Positions 1 to 7,729 of a stretch of DNA of 15,912 bases are shown here, piece by piece. The notes beneath the pieces were generated by a model. The model made no database searches. It saw only the letters and a program-made list of their open reading frames with translations, and was not told the origin of the DNA. The DNA is from Desulfobacteraceae bacterium (GTDB lineage Bacteria > Desulfobacterota > Desulfobacteria > Desulfobacterales > BuS5). Location: positions 1 through 15,912 of the forward strand of contig JAUVKE010000020.1 in the NCBI GenBank assembly GCA_030592105.1, read 5' to 3'. The first letter of the stretch is position 1, and the number at the start of each line of letters is the position of its first letter. The position numbers and the translations under genes are program-made.

Positions 1-386
1 AGATCGATTATTTTCCCATTATCAAATCTGCGGACCCTCACCCATGTCCCCAGGGGAAGCGTTTTATGAGCTGCAGAAAGGCCATACATATTATAGATCT
101 CACCGTTTGCTGTTTTTTTCCCATGGAAATCTTTCCCATACCAGGACGCCAGCCCCTGCTGTTTAAATCCCCTGGCATCCATTAAAGGTTTATAGCAGTT
201 ATTCCCGATCCTGTAGGGTTTAAATGAATTGGGCAGTCTGCTCTTCAATTTTTTATGTTTAACAGAAGGAATAATTTTTTTTGACCCTGCACACCCCATG
301 GCAAACAAAAAAGATATCAAGAAGAGCAGAATAAAATACCTTTTTAAACTGCCGGGGAAATGGTATTGTTTTATTTTATGTTCCAT
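1..386 (-). CDS. rlpA: RlpA-family septal ring/DPBB lipoprotein, 5' part (runs off window)
   Basis: Reading the minus strand from the ATG at 386 gives 128 residues without a stop before the window edge, so the C-terminal part is missing. Residues 1-32 form a lipoprotein signal: basic start (K4, K6, K15, R16), hydrophobic run 18-29, and Cys32 in an A-M-G-C lipobox. After a Lys-rich linker comes the start of the double-psi beta-barrel (DPBB) domain with the family hallmarks GLASWYG (78-84), FHGKKTANGE (87-96) and SAAHKTLPLGT (104-114). RlpA proteins are outer-membrane lipoproteins; some cleave denuded glycan strands at the division septum (family knowledge). The catalytic aspartate region lies beyond the edge, so activity cannot be judged. 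The start is 2 nt after the lon stop, with no clear Shine-Dalgarno, so translation may depend on lon. The only other early ATG (codon 30) would lose the signal peptide. Confidence 0.9.
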   Translation of the reverse strand, partial: MEHKIKQYHFPGSLKRYFILLFLISFLFAMGCAGSKKIIPSVKHKKLKSRLPNSFKPYRIGNNCYKPLMDARGFKQQGLASWYGKDFHGKKTANGEIYNMYGLSAAHKTLPLGTWVRVRRFDNGKIID

Positions 387-388
387 AA

Positions 389-2752
389 TTATTTTGCAAA
401 TGCTTTTTTTAATATATCCATCATTTTATCGATAAAATAAAAATCAATATCTTTTTGCACATTTTCAGGAATATCTTCCATGTCCTTTTCATTCCATTTG
501 GGAAGTATTAAAGATTTAATCCCTGCACGATGGGCTGCCAGAACTTTTTCCTTTATTCCACCAACAGGGAGAACCTCTCCCCTCAATGTTATTTCACCTG
601 TCATCGCAAGGTCTTTTTTAACGATCCTGCCGGTTATAAGGGAGACCATCGCTGTAAGCATGGTGACACCTGCGGAGGGTCCATCTTTAGGTATGGCCCC
701 GGCAGGAATATGTATATGCAGATCATGCACGGAAAAATAATCTTCATCTATTTTAAGTTTAGATACATTTGCCTTTATAAAACTCAAAGCTGCTGTTGCA
801 GATTCCTTCATAACATCACCCAGCTGGCCAGTTAATACAAGATTGCCTTTACCCTTCATGGCAGTGGCCTCCACAAATAAAACGGCCCCACCGCTTTGCG
901 TCCATGCAAGCCCCGTGGCCACCCCAGGAGTTAAAACCCCCGCACTAACCTCAGGTGGTATCTGCACCGGACCCAAATATTTGTGAACAGTTTTAATAGT
1001 AATGGAGACTGTCTCAGCTTTTTTTTCAGCTATTTTGGTTGCAACACCCCTGCAGATATTTGCTATTTCCCTTTCCAGATTTCGCAGGCCAGCCTCCTGG
1101 GTATACCCCGAAATTATCAGTTTTATTGCCCCATTTGAAAAAGATATATGTGATGCATCAAGGCCGTGTTCCTCACGCTGACGCGGGACAAGAAACCTGG
1201 TTGCAATTTTAAGTTTCTCATCCTGGGAGTAACCTGAAAGCTGAAGCACCTCCATCCTGTCCCGCAGAGCAGGGGGAATAGTATCCAGAACATTGGCAGT
1301 TGTAATGAACATGACGCTGGACAAATCAAATGGAACATCCAGATAATGATCCGAAAAAGCAAAGTTTTGTTCAGGATCAAGAACCTCCAAAAGAGCCGAT
1401 GATGGATCACCTCTAAAATCGCTTCCAAGCTTATCAATTTCATCCAGCATAAAAACAGGATTATTTGATTCCGCACGTCTTATACCCTGTATGATCCTTC
1501 CGGGAAGAGCCCCCACGTATGTCCGGCGATGGCCTCTTATTTCAGCCTCATCCCTTACTCCACCCAGAGATATCCGGTAAAACTTACGCCCCAAAGCTTT
1601 GGCTATTGATCTTCCCAGGGAAGTTTTTCCCGTACCTGGAGGGCCTGAGAAACAGAGAATGGGCCCCTTGGAATCCGGTTTTAATTTACGAACAGCAAGA
1701 TACTCTATAACACGTTTTTTCGGTTTTTCTAACCCGTAATTATCCTTTTCCAGAATTTTTCTTGCCCTTGCCAAATCATGATGATCCTCTGTTCTTTCAT
1801 TCCATGGCAGACCTGTGAGCCAGTCAAGATATGTTGATGCAACAGTATACTCTGATGAAGACGGATGCATACGCGACAACCTGGAAAGCTCACGGTCAGC
1901 CTCTTTTTTGGCATCTTCAGGAAGATTTAACTCGTTTATTTTTGTCTTATACTCCTGAACCTCGACGGATGCATCATCCTTTTCTCCAAGCTCCTCCCGA
2001 ATGGCCTTCATTTGCTGCCTTAAATAATATTCTTTCTGACTTTTTTCTATATCACCTTTAACCTGGGTTTGTATCTTATGTCCAAGCTCTAAAAGTTCCA
2101 TCTGGTGGCTAACAATACGGATAACCTCTTTGAGCCGTTTTTTCACATCACTTGTTTCCAGAACTTTTTGTTTATCCTGAACAGTGGAATTTATTATGGA
2201 GGTGACCATATCCCCCAATATACCAGGTTCTACAATGGACCCAGGCATGGATCCTATCTCGGGGGGGAGCCCGGGAGTCAACTCAACAACCCTTTTAAAT
2301 AAAGTGGATATATTCGCAACCATGGCTTCGATCTCTTTGTCGGTTTTAAGGACATCTTCCATATACTCAACATCGGCCCGAAGATAAGGGCTTTCCTGAA
2401 CATATTTTTTTACGCTAAACCTGCTTAAACCCTGCACCAGCAACTGGGCTCTGTTATCTTCATTTTTTACCATCTTCAAGATTAATGCGCTTGTGCCGAC
2501 TGTATGCAATTCTTCCTTTGATTGCCCTGCATAGGGTTCAGCATTGGGATCATAGGTTTTTTGTGACGTTAGCAGTCCTATGGTCCGGTTTTCATCCATG
2601 GCCTCGTCCAAAAGCTGAATCGACTTTTTCTGCATTATCACAAGAGGAAGAACCATTTTAGGAAAAAGAACCGTATCAAACAAAGGCAGTATGGATAAAG
2701 TCTCCGGTTTTTGTTCTTCAAACATATCGCTGGCAGATTGGTGATCTGACAT
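389..2752 (-). CDS. lon: ATP-dependent protease Lon (LonA type)
   Basis: A 787-aa product, normal length for bacterial LonA, the cytoplasmic AAA+ protease that degrades misfolded and regulatory proteins. Order of parts: N-terminal substrate-binding LON domain (about 20-215), helical linker (about 215-310), AAA+ module with Walker A GPPGTGKT (370-377) and Walker B FMLDEIDK (434-441), then the C-terminal protease domain. The Ser-Lys dyad is Ser693 in KDGPSAGV and Lys736 in GGIKEKV. The 43-residue gap between them equals that of E. coli Lon (S679/K722, from memory). No residue looks damaged. The ATG at 2752 follows GGGGGT about 5 nt upstream. rlpA follows after 2 nt, suggesting a lon-rlpA transcript. 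I saw no heat-shock (sigma-32 or CIRCE) site upstream, only an ordinary AT-rich promoter candidate. Confidence 0.97.
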   Translation of the reverse strand: MSDHQSASDMFEEQKPETLSILPLFDTVLFPKMVLPLVIMQKKSIQLLDEAMDENRTIGLLTSQKTYDPNAEPYAGQSKEELHTVGTSALILKMVKNEDNRAQLLVQGLSRFSVKKYVQESPYLRADVEYMEDVLKTDKEIEAMVANISTLFKRVVELTPGLPPEIGSMPGSIVEPGILGDMVTSIINSTVQDKQKVLETSDVKKRLKEVIRIVSHQMELLELGHKIQTQVKGDIEKSQKEYYLRQQMKAIREELGEKDDASVEVQEYKTKINELNLPEDAKKEADRELSRLSRMHPSSSEYTVASTYLDWLTGLPWNERTEDHHDLARARKILEKDNYGLEKPKKRVIEYLAVRKLKPDSKGPILCFSGPPGTGKTSLGRSIAKALGRKFYRISLGGVRDEAEIRGHRRTYVGALPGRIIQGIRRAESNNPVFMLDEIDKLGSDFRGDPSSALLEVLDPEQNFAFSDHYLDVPFDLSSVMFITTANVLDTIPPALRDRMEVLQLSGYSQDEKLKIATRFLVPRQREEHGLDASHISFSNGAIKLIISGYTQEAGLRNLEREIANICRGVATKIAEKKAETVSITIKTVHKYLGPVQIPPEVSAGVLTPGVATGLAWTQSGGAVLFVEATAMKGKGNLVLTGQLGDVMKESATAALSFIKANVSKLKIDEDYFSVHDLHIHIPAGAIPKDGPSAGVTMLTAMVSLITGRIVKKDLAMTGEITLRGEVLPVGGIKEKVLAAHRAGIKSLILPKWNEKDMEDIPENVQKDIDFYFIDKMMDILKKAFAK

Positions 2753-2772
2753 TTTTACCCCCGATTATTATA

Positions 2773-2802
2773 ATTATAGATTTTTAGATAATTAATGTTG
2801 AA
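2773..2802 (-). promoter_or_regulatory. Candidate lon promoter
   Basis: On the minus strand there is a perfect TATAAT (2773-2778) with an 18-nt spacer to a weak -35-like TTCAAC (2797-2802). It lies 21 bases upstream of the lon ATG. The -35 matches the consensus at only three positions and the region is generally AT-rich, so this is a guess from composition and position. Confidence 0.3.
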
Positions 2803-2828
2803 AAAACGCAAAAAGAATAGATATTTGT

Positions 2829-2905
2829 ATAAATAATTTCACTCCGTTATAGTCGCCTGCGTATTACAATACGTCTTTCTCCCCTGCCCAAAGTGAAATT
2901 TATTA
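2829..2905 (+). repeat. Dispersed palindromic repeat, copy 1 (upstream of lon)
   Basis: Bases 2829-2850 are identical over 22 nt to the reverse complement of 8807-8828. The match continues, with one small indel and a few substitutions, through GTCGCCTGCGTATT (2852-2865) and a CGTATT-AC-AATACG palindrome core to about 2884. The right end carries AGTGAAATT (2892-2900), the inverse of AATTTCACT (2834-2842), so this copy has short inverted ends of its own. It lies just upstream of the lon promoter region. Function unknown; probably a small non-autonomous mobile element or its relic. Confidence 0.7.
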
Positions 2906-3632
2906 CCTGAGCATCTATAATATTTTTCAGCACATCTCCCATGTGATACCCCACACAAAATAATTTTCTAAAAATCCATATGTGCACCACACATTAAATT
3001 ATGTTCAATAAAACAGAAAATGCAAGAGCTATCTGTTTTTAACTTCAAGTATGTTCCTTTTGTCAAGAGAAACTTTTACAAGCTGTATCTTTGCGAAGAA
3101 AATACCACGGCAAAACAATGGATATGCCCGAGCTTCTCTTCATTTATTTGACACTTTAGCGGACAATAGCATATTATGCATAAAATTTTTCTTAAAATCT
3201 ATTTTATTTGTATAGTGTATTAAATACTTATTGTTGCATATTCAGGGAACTCTCAATAGAGAAATCACACTATTTTAAAATATTATCAAGGTGTTATAAA
3301 ATTATTTTGATAGGACATTTATAAGAAAATGATGGATTTTGAATTATGAATGATGAATTAAGGAATTCTATTAATTTATAAAATGTCATTAACCGCTATC
3401 TCATTTTCATATTTTGTTGTGCCCGACAGGGCATGCTGGTTACAAAAAAACTCAAGGGTGGTTTTAATTTCGGCTATTTTGGGATATGAAATATGAGAAG
3501 TGAGTATTAAAAACAAAGATACAGTCTATTTTTTTCAATACCCACAACTCAACACTAAGTGCCCAAGATAAAACCAAGCCCAAAACGCCCTTATTAATCA
3601 ACCTGAAATTTTTTATTTTTACGGAATTAAAC

Positions 3633-4244
3633 ATGGGATCACAATACCTTAAAATTTTAATAGCAGCCGTTATTTTTTGCCTTGTTCATTTGGAGGTTAA
3701 AGCTTCGGAACAACCAGAACTTAATTGTGATAGTTTGAAAAATAAAAAATCTATAGCCAGGCAGCCAGACGGCTTCCACAAAGGTACCTGGAAATTGTAC
3801 CCCTATGCCTCTGCCATCGGCGGCGACCATGGTAAGGGTGAAATGTATGCCTTGCACATTGGCTTTGGCTATTTTTTCCAGGACAGCTTATCTGTCAACA
3901 TTGACATTTTAGGAGCACGCATCCGTTCCGGAATCGACGACAATGGCATTGCAGCCGGTTTGGATATTTTATTTCGTAAACATTTCTATAAAAGCCATGA
4001 TAACCTGTGGTCTATTTATTTTGACACAGGGGGTGGTCTTCAGCAGCAATCCACCGATTTTTCCGGCAGTCGTCATTTTAATTTTCGGTTAATGGGCGGT
4101 TTTGGCGGAACTTTAAAAATTTTAAACCATATACGAATAATCAGCGGCGTAAGATATTTGCACATTTCCGATGCCGGAATCAAGGGCGGGGGCGGCGGTT
4201 TCGACGGATTTATGTTTTACTCAGGAGGTGCGGTTCCGTTTTAG
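3633..4244 (+). CDS. Acyloxyacyl hydrolase / PagL-like lipid A 3-O-deacylase
   Basis: A 203-aa outer-membrane beta-barrel enzyme candidate. Residues 1-24 look like a Sec signal peptide (hydrophobic 7-20, likely cut near VKA-S). The body shows alternating amphipathic strands with many Gly and aromatic residues and ends in a C-terminal Phe (GGAVPF), as outer-membrane barrels do. The PagL signature H-x-S-x-A-G is present at 177-182 (H177, S179). In Pseudomonas PagL the triad is His126-Ser128-Glu140 (from memory). The equivalent position here, 12 residues after the serine, is Asp191, so a His-Ser-Asp triad is inferred. PagL removes a 3-O-linked acyl chain from lipid A in the outer membrane. The Gly-rich 185-189 segment between Ser and Asp is unusual. 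It stands alone and is not obviously in an operon. The ribosome site (CGGA) is weak. Confidence 0.72.
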   Translation: MGSQYLKILIAAVIFCLVHLEVKASEQPELNCDSLKNKKSIARQPDGFHKGTWKLYPYASAIGGDHGKGEMYALHIGFGYFFQDSLSVNIDILGARIRSGIDDNGIAAGLDILFRKHFYKSHDNLWSIYFDTGGGLQQQSTDFSGSRHFNFRLMGGFGGTLKILNHIRIISGVRYLHISDAGIKGGGGGFDGFMFYSGGAVPF

Positions 4245-4308
4245 GTTTGCGCAATTTGATAGAATCAAAACTAATAGTAAAAATTCCTGTAATTCTTTAA
4301 AAAATCAG

Positions 4309-4318
4309 GGTCATGACC
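4309..4318. promoter_or_regulatory. Perfect 10-bp palindrome upstream of the acyl-CoA dehydrogenase
   Basis: GGTCATGACC lies about 42 bases before the dehydrogenase ATG, between it and the PagL-like gene. Its position fits an operator for a dimeric regulator, but a single 10-bp palindrome can arise by chance, and no regulator gene is nearby. Confidence 0.2.
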
Positions 4319-4360
4319 AGCAAGAAAAGCGACCCATAAAACTTTTTAGGAGCTCCATTA

Positions 4361-5503
4361 ATGAATATTATACCTTATACTGACAAACATCATAAGTTTC
4401 GCGAAAAAACACGTGCTTTTATTGAAAAAGAGATAATTCCCAATGTTGACCAGTGGGAAAAGGATAAAATTGTACCAAAAAGTGCCTGGCAAAAGATGGG
4501 ACGGGAGGGACTGTTATGCACCACCATCCCCAAAGAGTATGGGGGCCCGGGTCATGATTTACTCTATGCGGTGATAGTTGCCGAAGAGCTTATCCTCTCA
4601 AATCATTATGGATTACACGCTGTTTTACATAGTGATGTGGCTGCTCCGTATATTTACTCCTATGGATCGGAGTATCTTCGAAATAAATATCTTCCCGGCT
4701 GCTGTTCCGGGGATATTGTAAGTGCCATTGCCATGACAGAACCGAATGCAGGAAGTGATTTGGCTTCCATTGAAACCATGGCTGTGGACGATGGCGATGA
4801 GATAGTTTTAAATGGCTCCAAGATTTTTATCTCCAATGGAATTAATTGCGGCGTGGCTGTTGTAGCAGCAAAAAATCCTTCTGATAAAAGCCCCTATGAA
4901 TCAACGTCATTATACGTTGTGGAGAGTGATTTACCCGGTTTTATCAGGGGAAAGAAGCTTGAAAAAATGGGTTTTAACAGCCAGGATACAGTGGAACTCT
5001 TTTTTTCCGATTGCAGAATTCCCAAAACCAACATTCTTGGGCAAAAAGGAATGGGATTTAAAATGCTCATGGAGAAGCTTCAGTTTGAACGGCTTCTTTG
5101 CTCTGTACAGACTGTTGCGACTGCTGAATTTTCCCTTGCACAACTTTTAAAACATCAAAAAACAACTTCTGTTTCAGGACAACCAATACCAAGGACCCAG
5201 AGCAGCCAGTTTGCCCTGGTGGAAATGGCCACTGAAATCAAACTGGGCAAAACCATGCTTGAAACACTGATCGTTGATCATATGGCGGGTAAAAATATAT
5301 TAAAAGAGACTTCCATGGCTAAATACTGGAATTCAGAGCTTGCCAGACGCGTGGCTGAAGGCTGCATAGAACTGCATGGAATGCAGGGAGCACTTGAAAG
5401 CTTTCCCGTGGTAAGAGCATACCGGGATGTGCGGATTTTATCAATCGCAGGGGGAACCACTGAAATCATGAAAGGTATAATCGCAAAAGAGATGGGAATA
5501 TAA
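4361..5503 (+). CDS. Acyl-CoA dehydrogenase, divergent
   Basis: A 380-aa flavoprotein of the acyl-CoA dehydrogenase family, which oxidises acyl-CoA at the alpha-beta bond and passes electrons to ETF. Visible parts: N-terminal helical domain (1-115), FAD-contacting AMTEPNAGSD (124-133) and IFISNG (155-160) in the beta domain, C-terminal helical domain (about 230-380) ending in GGTTEIMKGIIAKEMGI. The likely base is Glu243 in QFERL, the position used by isovaleryl- and long-chain enzymes; the alternative MCAD-type Glu before GT is absent (AGGT, 363-366). The normally conserved R-x-x-F-G of the C-terminal domain, which contacts the partner subunit's FAD, is replaced: T269 and S272 stand where Arg and Phe are expected, though Gly273 remains. 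Substrate cannot be read from sequence. AGGAG at 4348-4352 supports the start. No etfAB or acyl-CoA ligase is next door. Confidence 0.9.
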   Translation: MNIIPYTDKHHKFREKTRAFIEKEIIPNVDQWEKDKIVPKSAWQKMGREGLLCTTIPKEYGGPGHDLLYAVIVAEELILSNHYGLHAVLHSDVAAPYIYSYGSEYLRNKYLPGCCSGDIVSAIAMTEPNAGSDLASIETMAVDDGDEIVLNGSKIFISNGINCGVAVVAAKNPSDKSPYESTSLYVVESDLPGFIRGKKLEKMGFNSQDTVELFFSDCRIPKTNILGQKGMGFKMLMEKLQFERLLCSVQTVATAEFSLAQLLKHQKTTSVSGQPIPRTQSSQFALVEMATEIKLGKTMLETLIVDHMAGKNILKETSMAKYWNSELARRVAEGCIELHGMQGALESFPVVRAYRDVRILSIAGGTTEIMKGIIAKEMGI

Positions 5504-5548
5504 CCGGACCCCACTGATTTTTACAAAAAGTAGCTATAGCTATGAAGG

Positions 5549-5597
5549 GTAACTATTCAGCGTTGCTGATTTAAGATACGCAGCAGGTATGATCTTA
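5549..5597 (+). repeat. Repeat sharing two blocks with the 12904-13006 element
   Basis: GTAACTATTCAGC (5549-5561) and CAGGTATGATCTTA (5584-5597) recur in the same order and orientation at 12913-12925 (identical) and 12940-12953 (12 of 14 identical). The spacers differ in length, 22 against 14 nt. A perfect 12-bp palindrome, TAGCTATAGCTA, lies just before it at 5531-5542. This looks like a relic or end of a small dispersed element. Confidence 0.55.
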
Positions 5598-5600
5598 CAC

Positions 5601-5627
5601 CAAACCACCCGTAAAACGGGTGGTTTG
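5601..5627. terminator. Strong hairpin between convergent genes, likely bidirectional terminator
   Basis: A perfect 11-bp stem, CAAACCACCCG with its complement CGGGTGGTTTG, encloses a 5-nt TAAAA loop. It sits between the convergent dehydrogenase (ends 5503) and the reductase (ends 5638), where a shared terminator is expected. There is no clean T-run on either side, so it may be a repeat-derived hairpin rather than a classical intrinsic terminator. Confidence 0.6.
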
Positions 5628-5637
5628 ATTATAAGAG

Positions 5638-7335
5638 CTAATCTGCGGTAATTTTATCAAAGGGCCATGCCAAAACGCCCCCATCCATAAATTTAACATC
5701 CTTAAACCCGTATCCATCCAGAATACGCTGAGCCTCATATCCCCGCAGGCTTATTTTACAAAAGGCAATTATTTCCTTATCAACTGGAAGGTTTTTTGCT
5801 TCCTCCCTGAGCTTCCCAAGGGGGATCAGCTTGACATTTGGATGCTCAATATGGATGGAATTATATTCATCAGGACTCCTTACATCGAGCAATATAAAAT
5901 CATCATTATTATCAAGCCTCTCTTTTACATATAAAGGGGAAACACCCCTTGCAAGACCGGAAAGTTTGTTCATCATAACATGGGCGGCTGTTATTATATT
6001 ATCCAGGGCCGGTGAAAACGGGGGGGCATAGGCCAGATCTATTGATGACAACTGTTCCGCAGTTGCCCCAAAGGTTAAGGCAGTTCCCACAACATCCACA
6101 CGTTTTGCAACGTCTCCGGGGCCTATTACCTGTACACCAAGAATTTTTTTGGTTTTTTTGTCAGCCACAAGCTTAATGATAATCGGCTGATTCCCTGGAT
6201 AAAAGTGGGGACGGTCAGGAGCAGGACTGATAACAGTTTCAACATCAAAACCCAACGCAGATGCATCTTTTTCAGAAAGCCCGGTTCTCCCCACATTATA
6301 CTCACACACCTTGCAGATTCCTGTTTGAAGAATTCCAGGAAAAGAAACCGGATTTCCGATTATATGATCTGCGATAATACGTCCATGCTTATTTGCCACA
6401 GACCCCATGGGAGCGTATACCTTTTTGCCGGTCAAAAGATTGGTGTTCTCTGCACAATCTCCTCCAGCATAAATAGATGGATCACTTGTCTGAAGATATT
6501 CATTTACGAAAATGGCTCCGCTTTCACCAATTTCAAGACCCGCATTTTTTGCAAGTTCAATATTCGGCCTGACACCTATGGCCATGAGAACCATATCAGC
6601 ATCAAGTTCATTTTTATTCGTAACAACTTTTTTTACATTCCCGCTTTCATCACCTTCAAACTTTATCACAGCCTCAGAATTTAAAACCCTGACTCACATA
6701 TTTTTTAAATGCCCCCCCAGTATCAACCCCATATCCTTGTCAAGAAGAGCAGGGAGCACAGTATCGAGCATTTCAACAACCGTAACATCAGCACCCCAGT
6801 GTTTTAACGCATCTATCATTTCCAGGCCTATTAATCCTGCACCTACAATTACAGCGTTTTTAATCTTTTTTTCTGCAAGCTTTTCTTTAATTACAATGCC
6901 GTCTTCAATTGTACTCAATTTATTGATATTTTTCAAACTTACCCCGTCAATGGGGGGTACAACAGGGGTCCCCCCCACAGCCAGAACAAGGCTGTCGTAG
7001 GGATATTCAAGCTCTTCACCGGTATTTAAATTTATCGCTGAAACAATTTTATTTTTACGATCAATTTTTTTTGCTTCAGTTTTAATATGTACGGTTACAC
7101 CCTTTACATTTTTAAAAAAAACAGGATTACGTATAACTCCTGTGGGAGTGGTAATAAGCTCCTCATGATTTTTTACCCTGTCTTCAATAAAAAATGGAAG
7201 GCCGCAGGCGCCATAAGATATGATTTCACCCCTCTCCAACATGGTCACTTCAATTTCAGGGTCACGCCTTATAATACGGGATGCCGCCTTTGCTCCGGCT
7301 GCAACACCTCCTATAATCAACACTTTCTTTGCCAT
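5638..7335 (-). pseudogene. CoA-disulfide/persulfide reductase-rhodanese fusion, interrupted by in-frame TGA
   Basis: Two open stretches lie in the same frame, split by a single TGA at 6694-6696 (codon 214 of 565). Together they make one flavoprotein disulfide reductase fused to rhodanese. Before the stop: FAD-binding GGVAAGAKAA (9-18), active Cys44 in YGACGLPFF (typical of CoA-disulfide reductases), and NAD(P)H-binding VGAGLIGLE. After it: FAD-binding SDPSIYAGGDCAE, the dimer-interface YAPPFSPALDN (436-446), and a C-terminal rhodanese domain (about 465-565) with Cys526 in FCKISLRG. Such fusions reduce CoA disulfides or persulfides with NAD(P)H (family knowledge). The TGA sits where relatives have Gly after a helix (KNx-G-V), so GGA to TGA is the simplest explanation. 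The start at 7335 is set by AGGAGG 8 nt upstream; an upstream in-frame ATG at 7377 lacks this support. If real, only a 213-aa fragment is made unless read through. Confidence 0.85.
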
Positions 7336-7729
7336 AATTATACCCTCCTGATAAATTTCAAAATAAATCCAACCCAAAATAAATTGTACATTTTCAACGA
7401 GTTTGGAAATTATACATAAACCAGTTAGTTAAATCAGAAACCAGCCGGTTCACACAACCTTAGGGCTCGCTCAAACCTATTGAAAAATTACAATAATTCT
7501 ATTGATATAAAACAGGTGTAATTCTGTATGAATATAACACATTTAATGGGTGAATGAGCAAGATAAAATTTTTATCTTATGGCCGATGGTCAAAATGCCA
7601 TAGGCATTCATCTCCCTGGCCCCTCTTTCCCGCCGAAAAGCCCAATATTATCTTGATTTTTTACATGTATTAAGATAGTCTATCGGGATCGTTTTTTTAT
7701 AATAGCAACTTACAATAGGATAAAAAAAC
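7336..7729. other. Divergent intergenic region with nested palindromes
   Basis: No gene is seen. It lies between the leftward reductase and the rightward cyclophilin. It holds a 19-nt inverted repeat with a 1-nt centre (7560-7578, AAGATAAAA facing TTTTATCTT) and a hairpin AATGCC-ATA-GGCATT (7594-7608). These are wrapped by TGAATG (7551-7556) and CATTCA (7605-7610). TATAAT on the plus strand at 7698-7703 is a plausible -10 for the cyclophilin gene but has a poor -35. TATAAT on the minus strand at 7409-7414 could serve the reductase. Confidence 0.5.
7344..7349 (-). promoter_or_regulatory. Ribosome binding site that fixes the reductase start
   Basis: AGGAGG on the minus strand lies 8 nt before the ATG at 7335, whose product begins MAKKVLIIGG, the expected FAD-binding N-terminus. 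This argues against the longer frame starting at 7377, which would add 14 non-homologous residues. Confidence 0.85.

Larger units (their letters stand above)
2753..3632. other. 880-base gene-poor intergenic region
   Basis: I find no convincing gene here on either strand. It holds the candidate lon promoter, repeat copy 1, and AT-rich DNA with short inverted repeats: TATCAA/TTGATA around 3286-3311, and GATAG plus GACATTTATAA (3309-3324) facing TTATAAAATGTC (3376-3387) and CTATC (3396-3400). A small GCCC-GACA-GGGC hairpin lies at 3421-3432. The region is divergent (lon leftward, the PagL-like gene rightward), so it must hold both promoters. The rightward promoter could not be identified. Confidence 0.6.

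Noticed and set aside
229..435. Plus-strand 68-aa frame at the left end
   Set aside because: It lies opposite rlpA and the end of lon, whose protein motifs are unmistakable; it is a shadow.
2847..2942. 31-codon minus-strand frame (MGDVLKNIIDAQ...) upstream of lon
   Set aside because: Its second half is made of the dispersed repeat, which carries a stop in the other copy. There is only a weak GGGG site upstream. It is probably not a gene.
6694..6696. TGA in the reductase gene as a selenocysteine codon
   Set aside because: The position is not redox-active in the family (Gly is expected), the true nucleophile Cys44 is present, and only a 4-bp stem (TCAG/CTGA) follows the TGA, not a convincing bacterial SECIS.
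6712..6718. Run of seven C near the TGA as a frameshift slip site
   Set aside because: The frame is the same before and after, and homology continues without a phase change, so no slip is needed.
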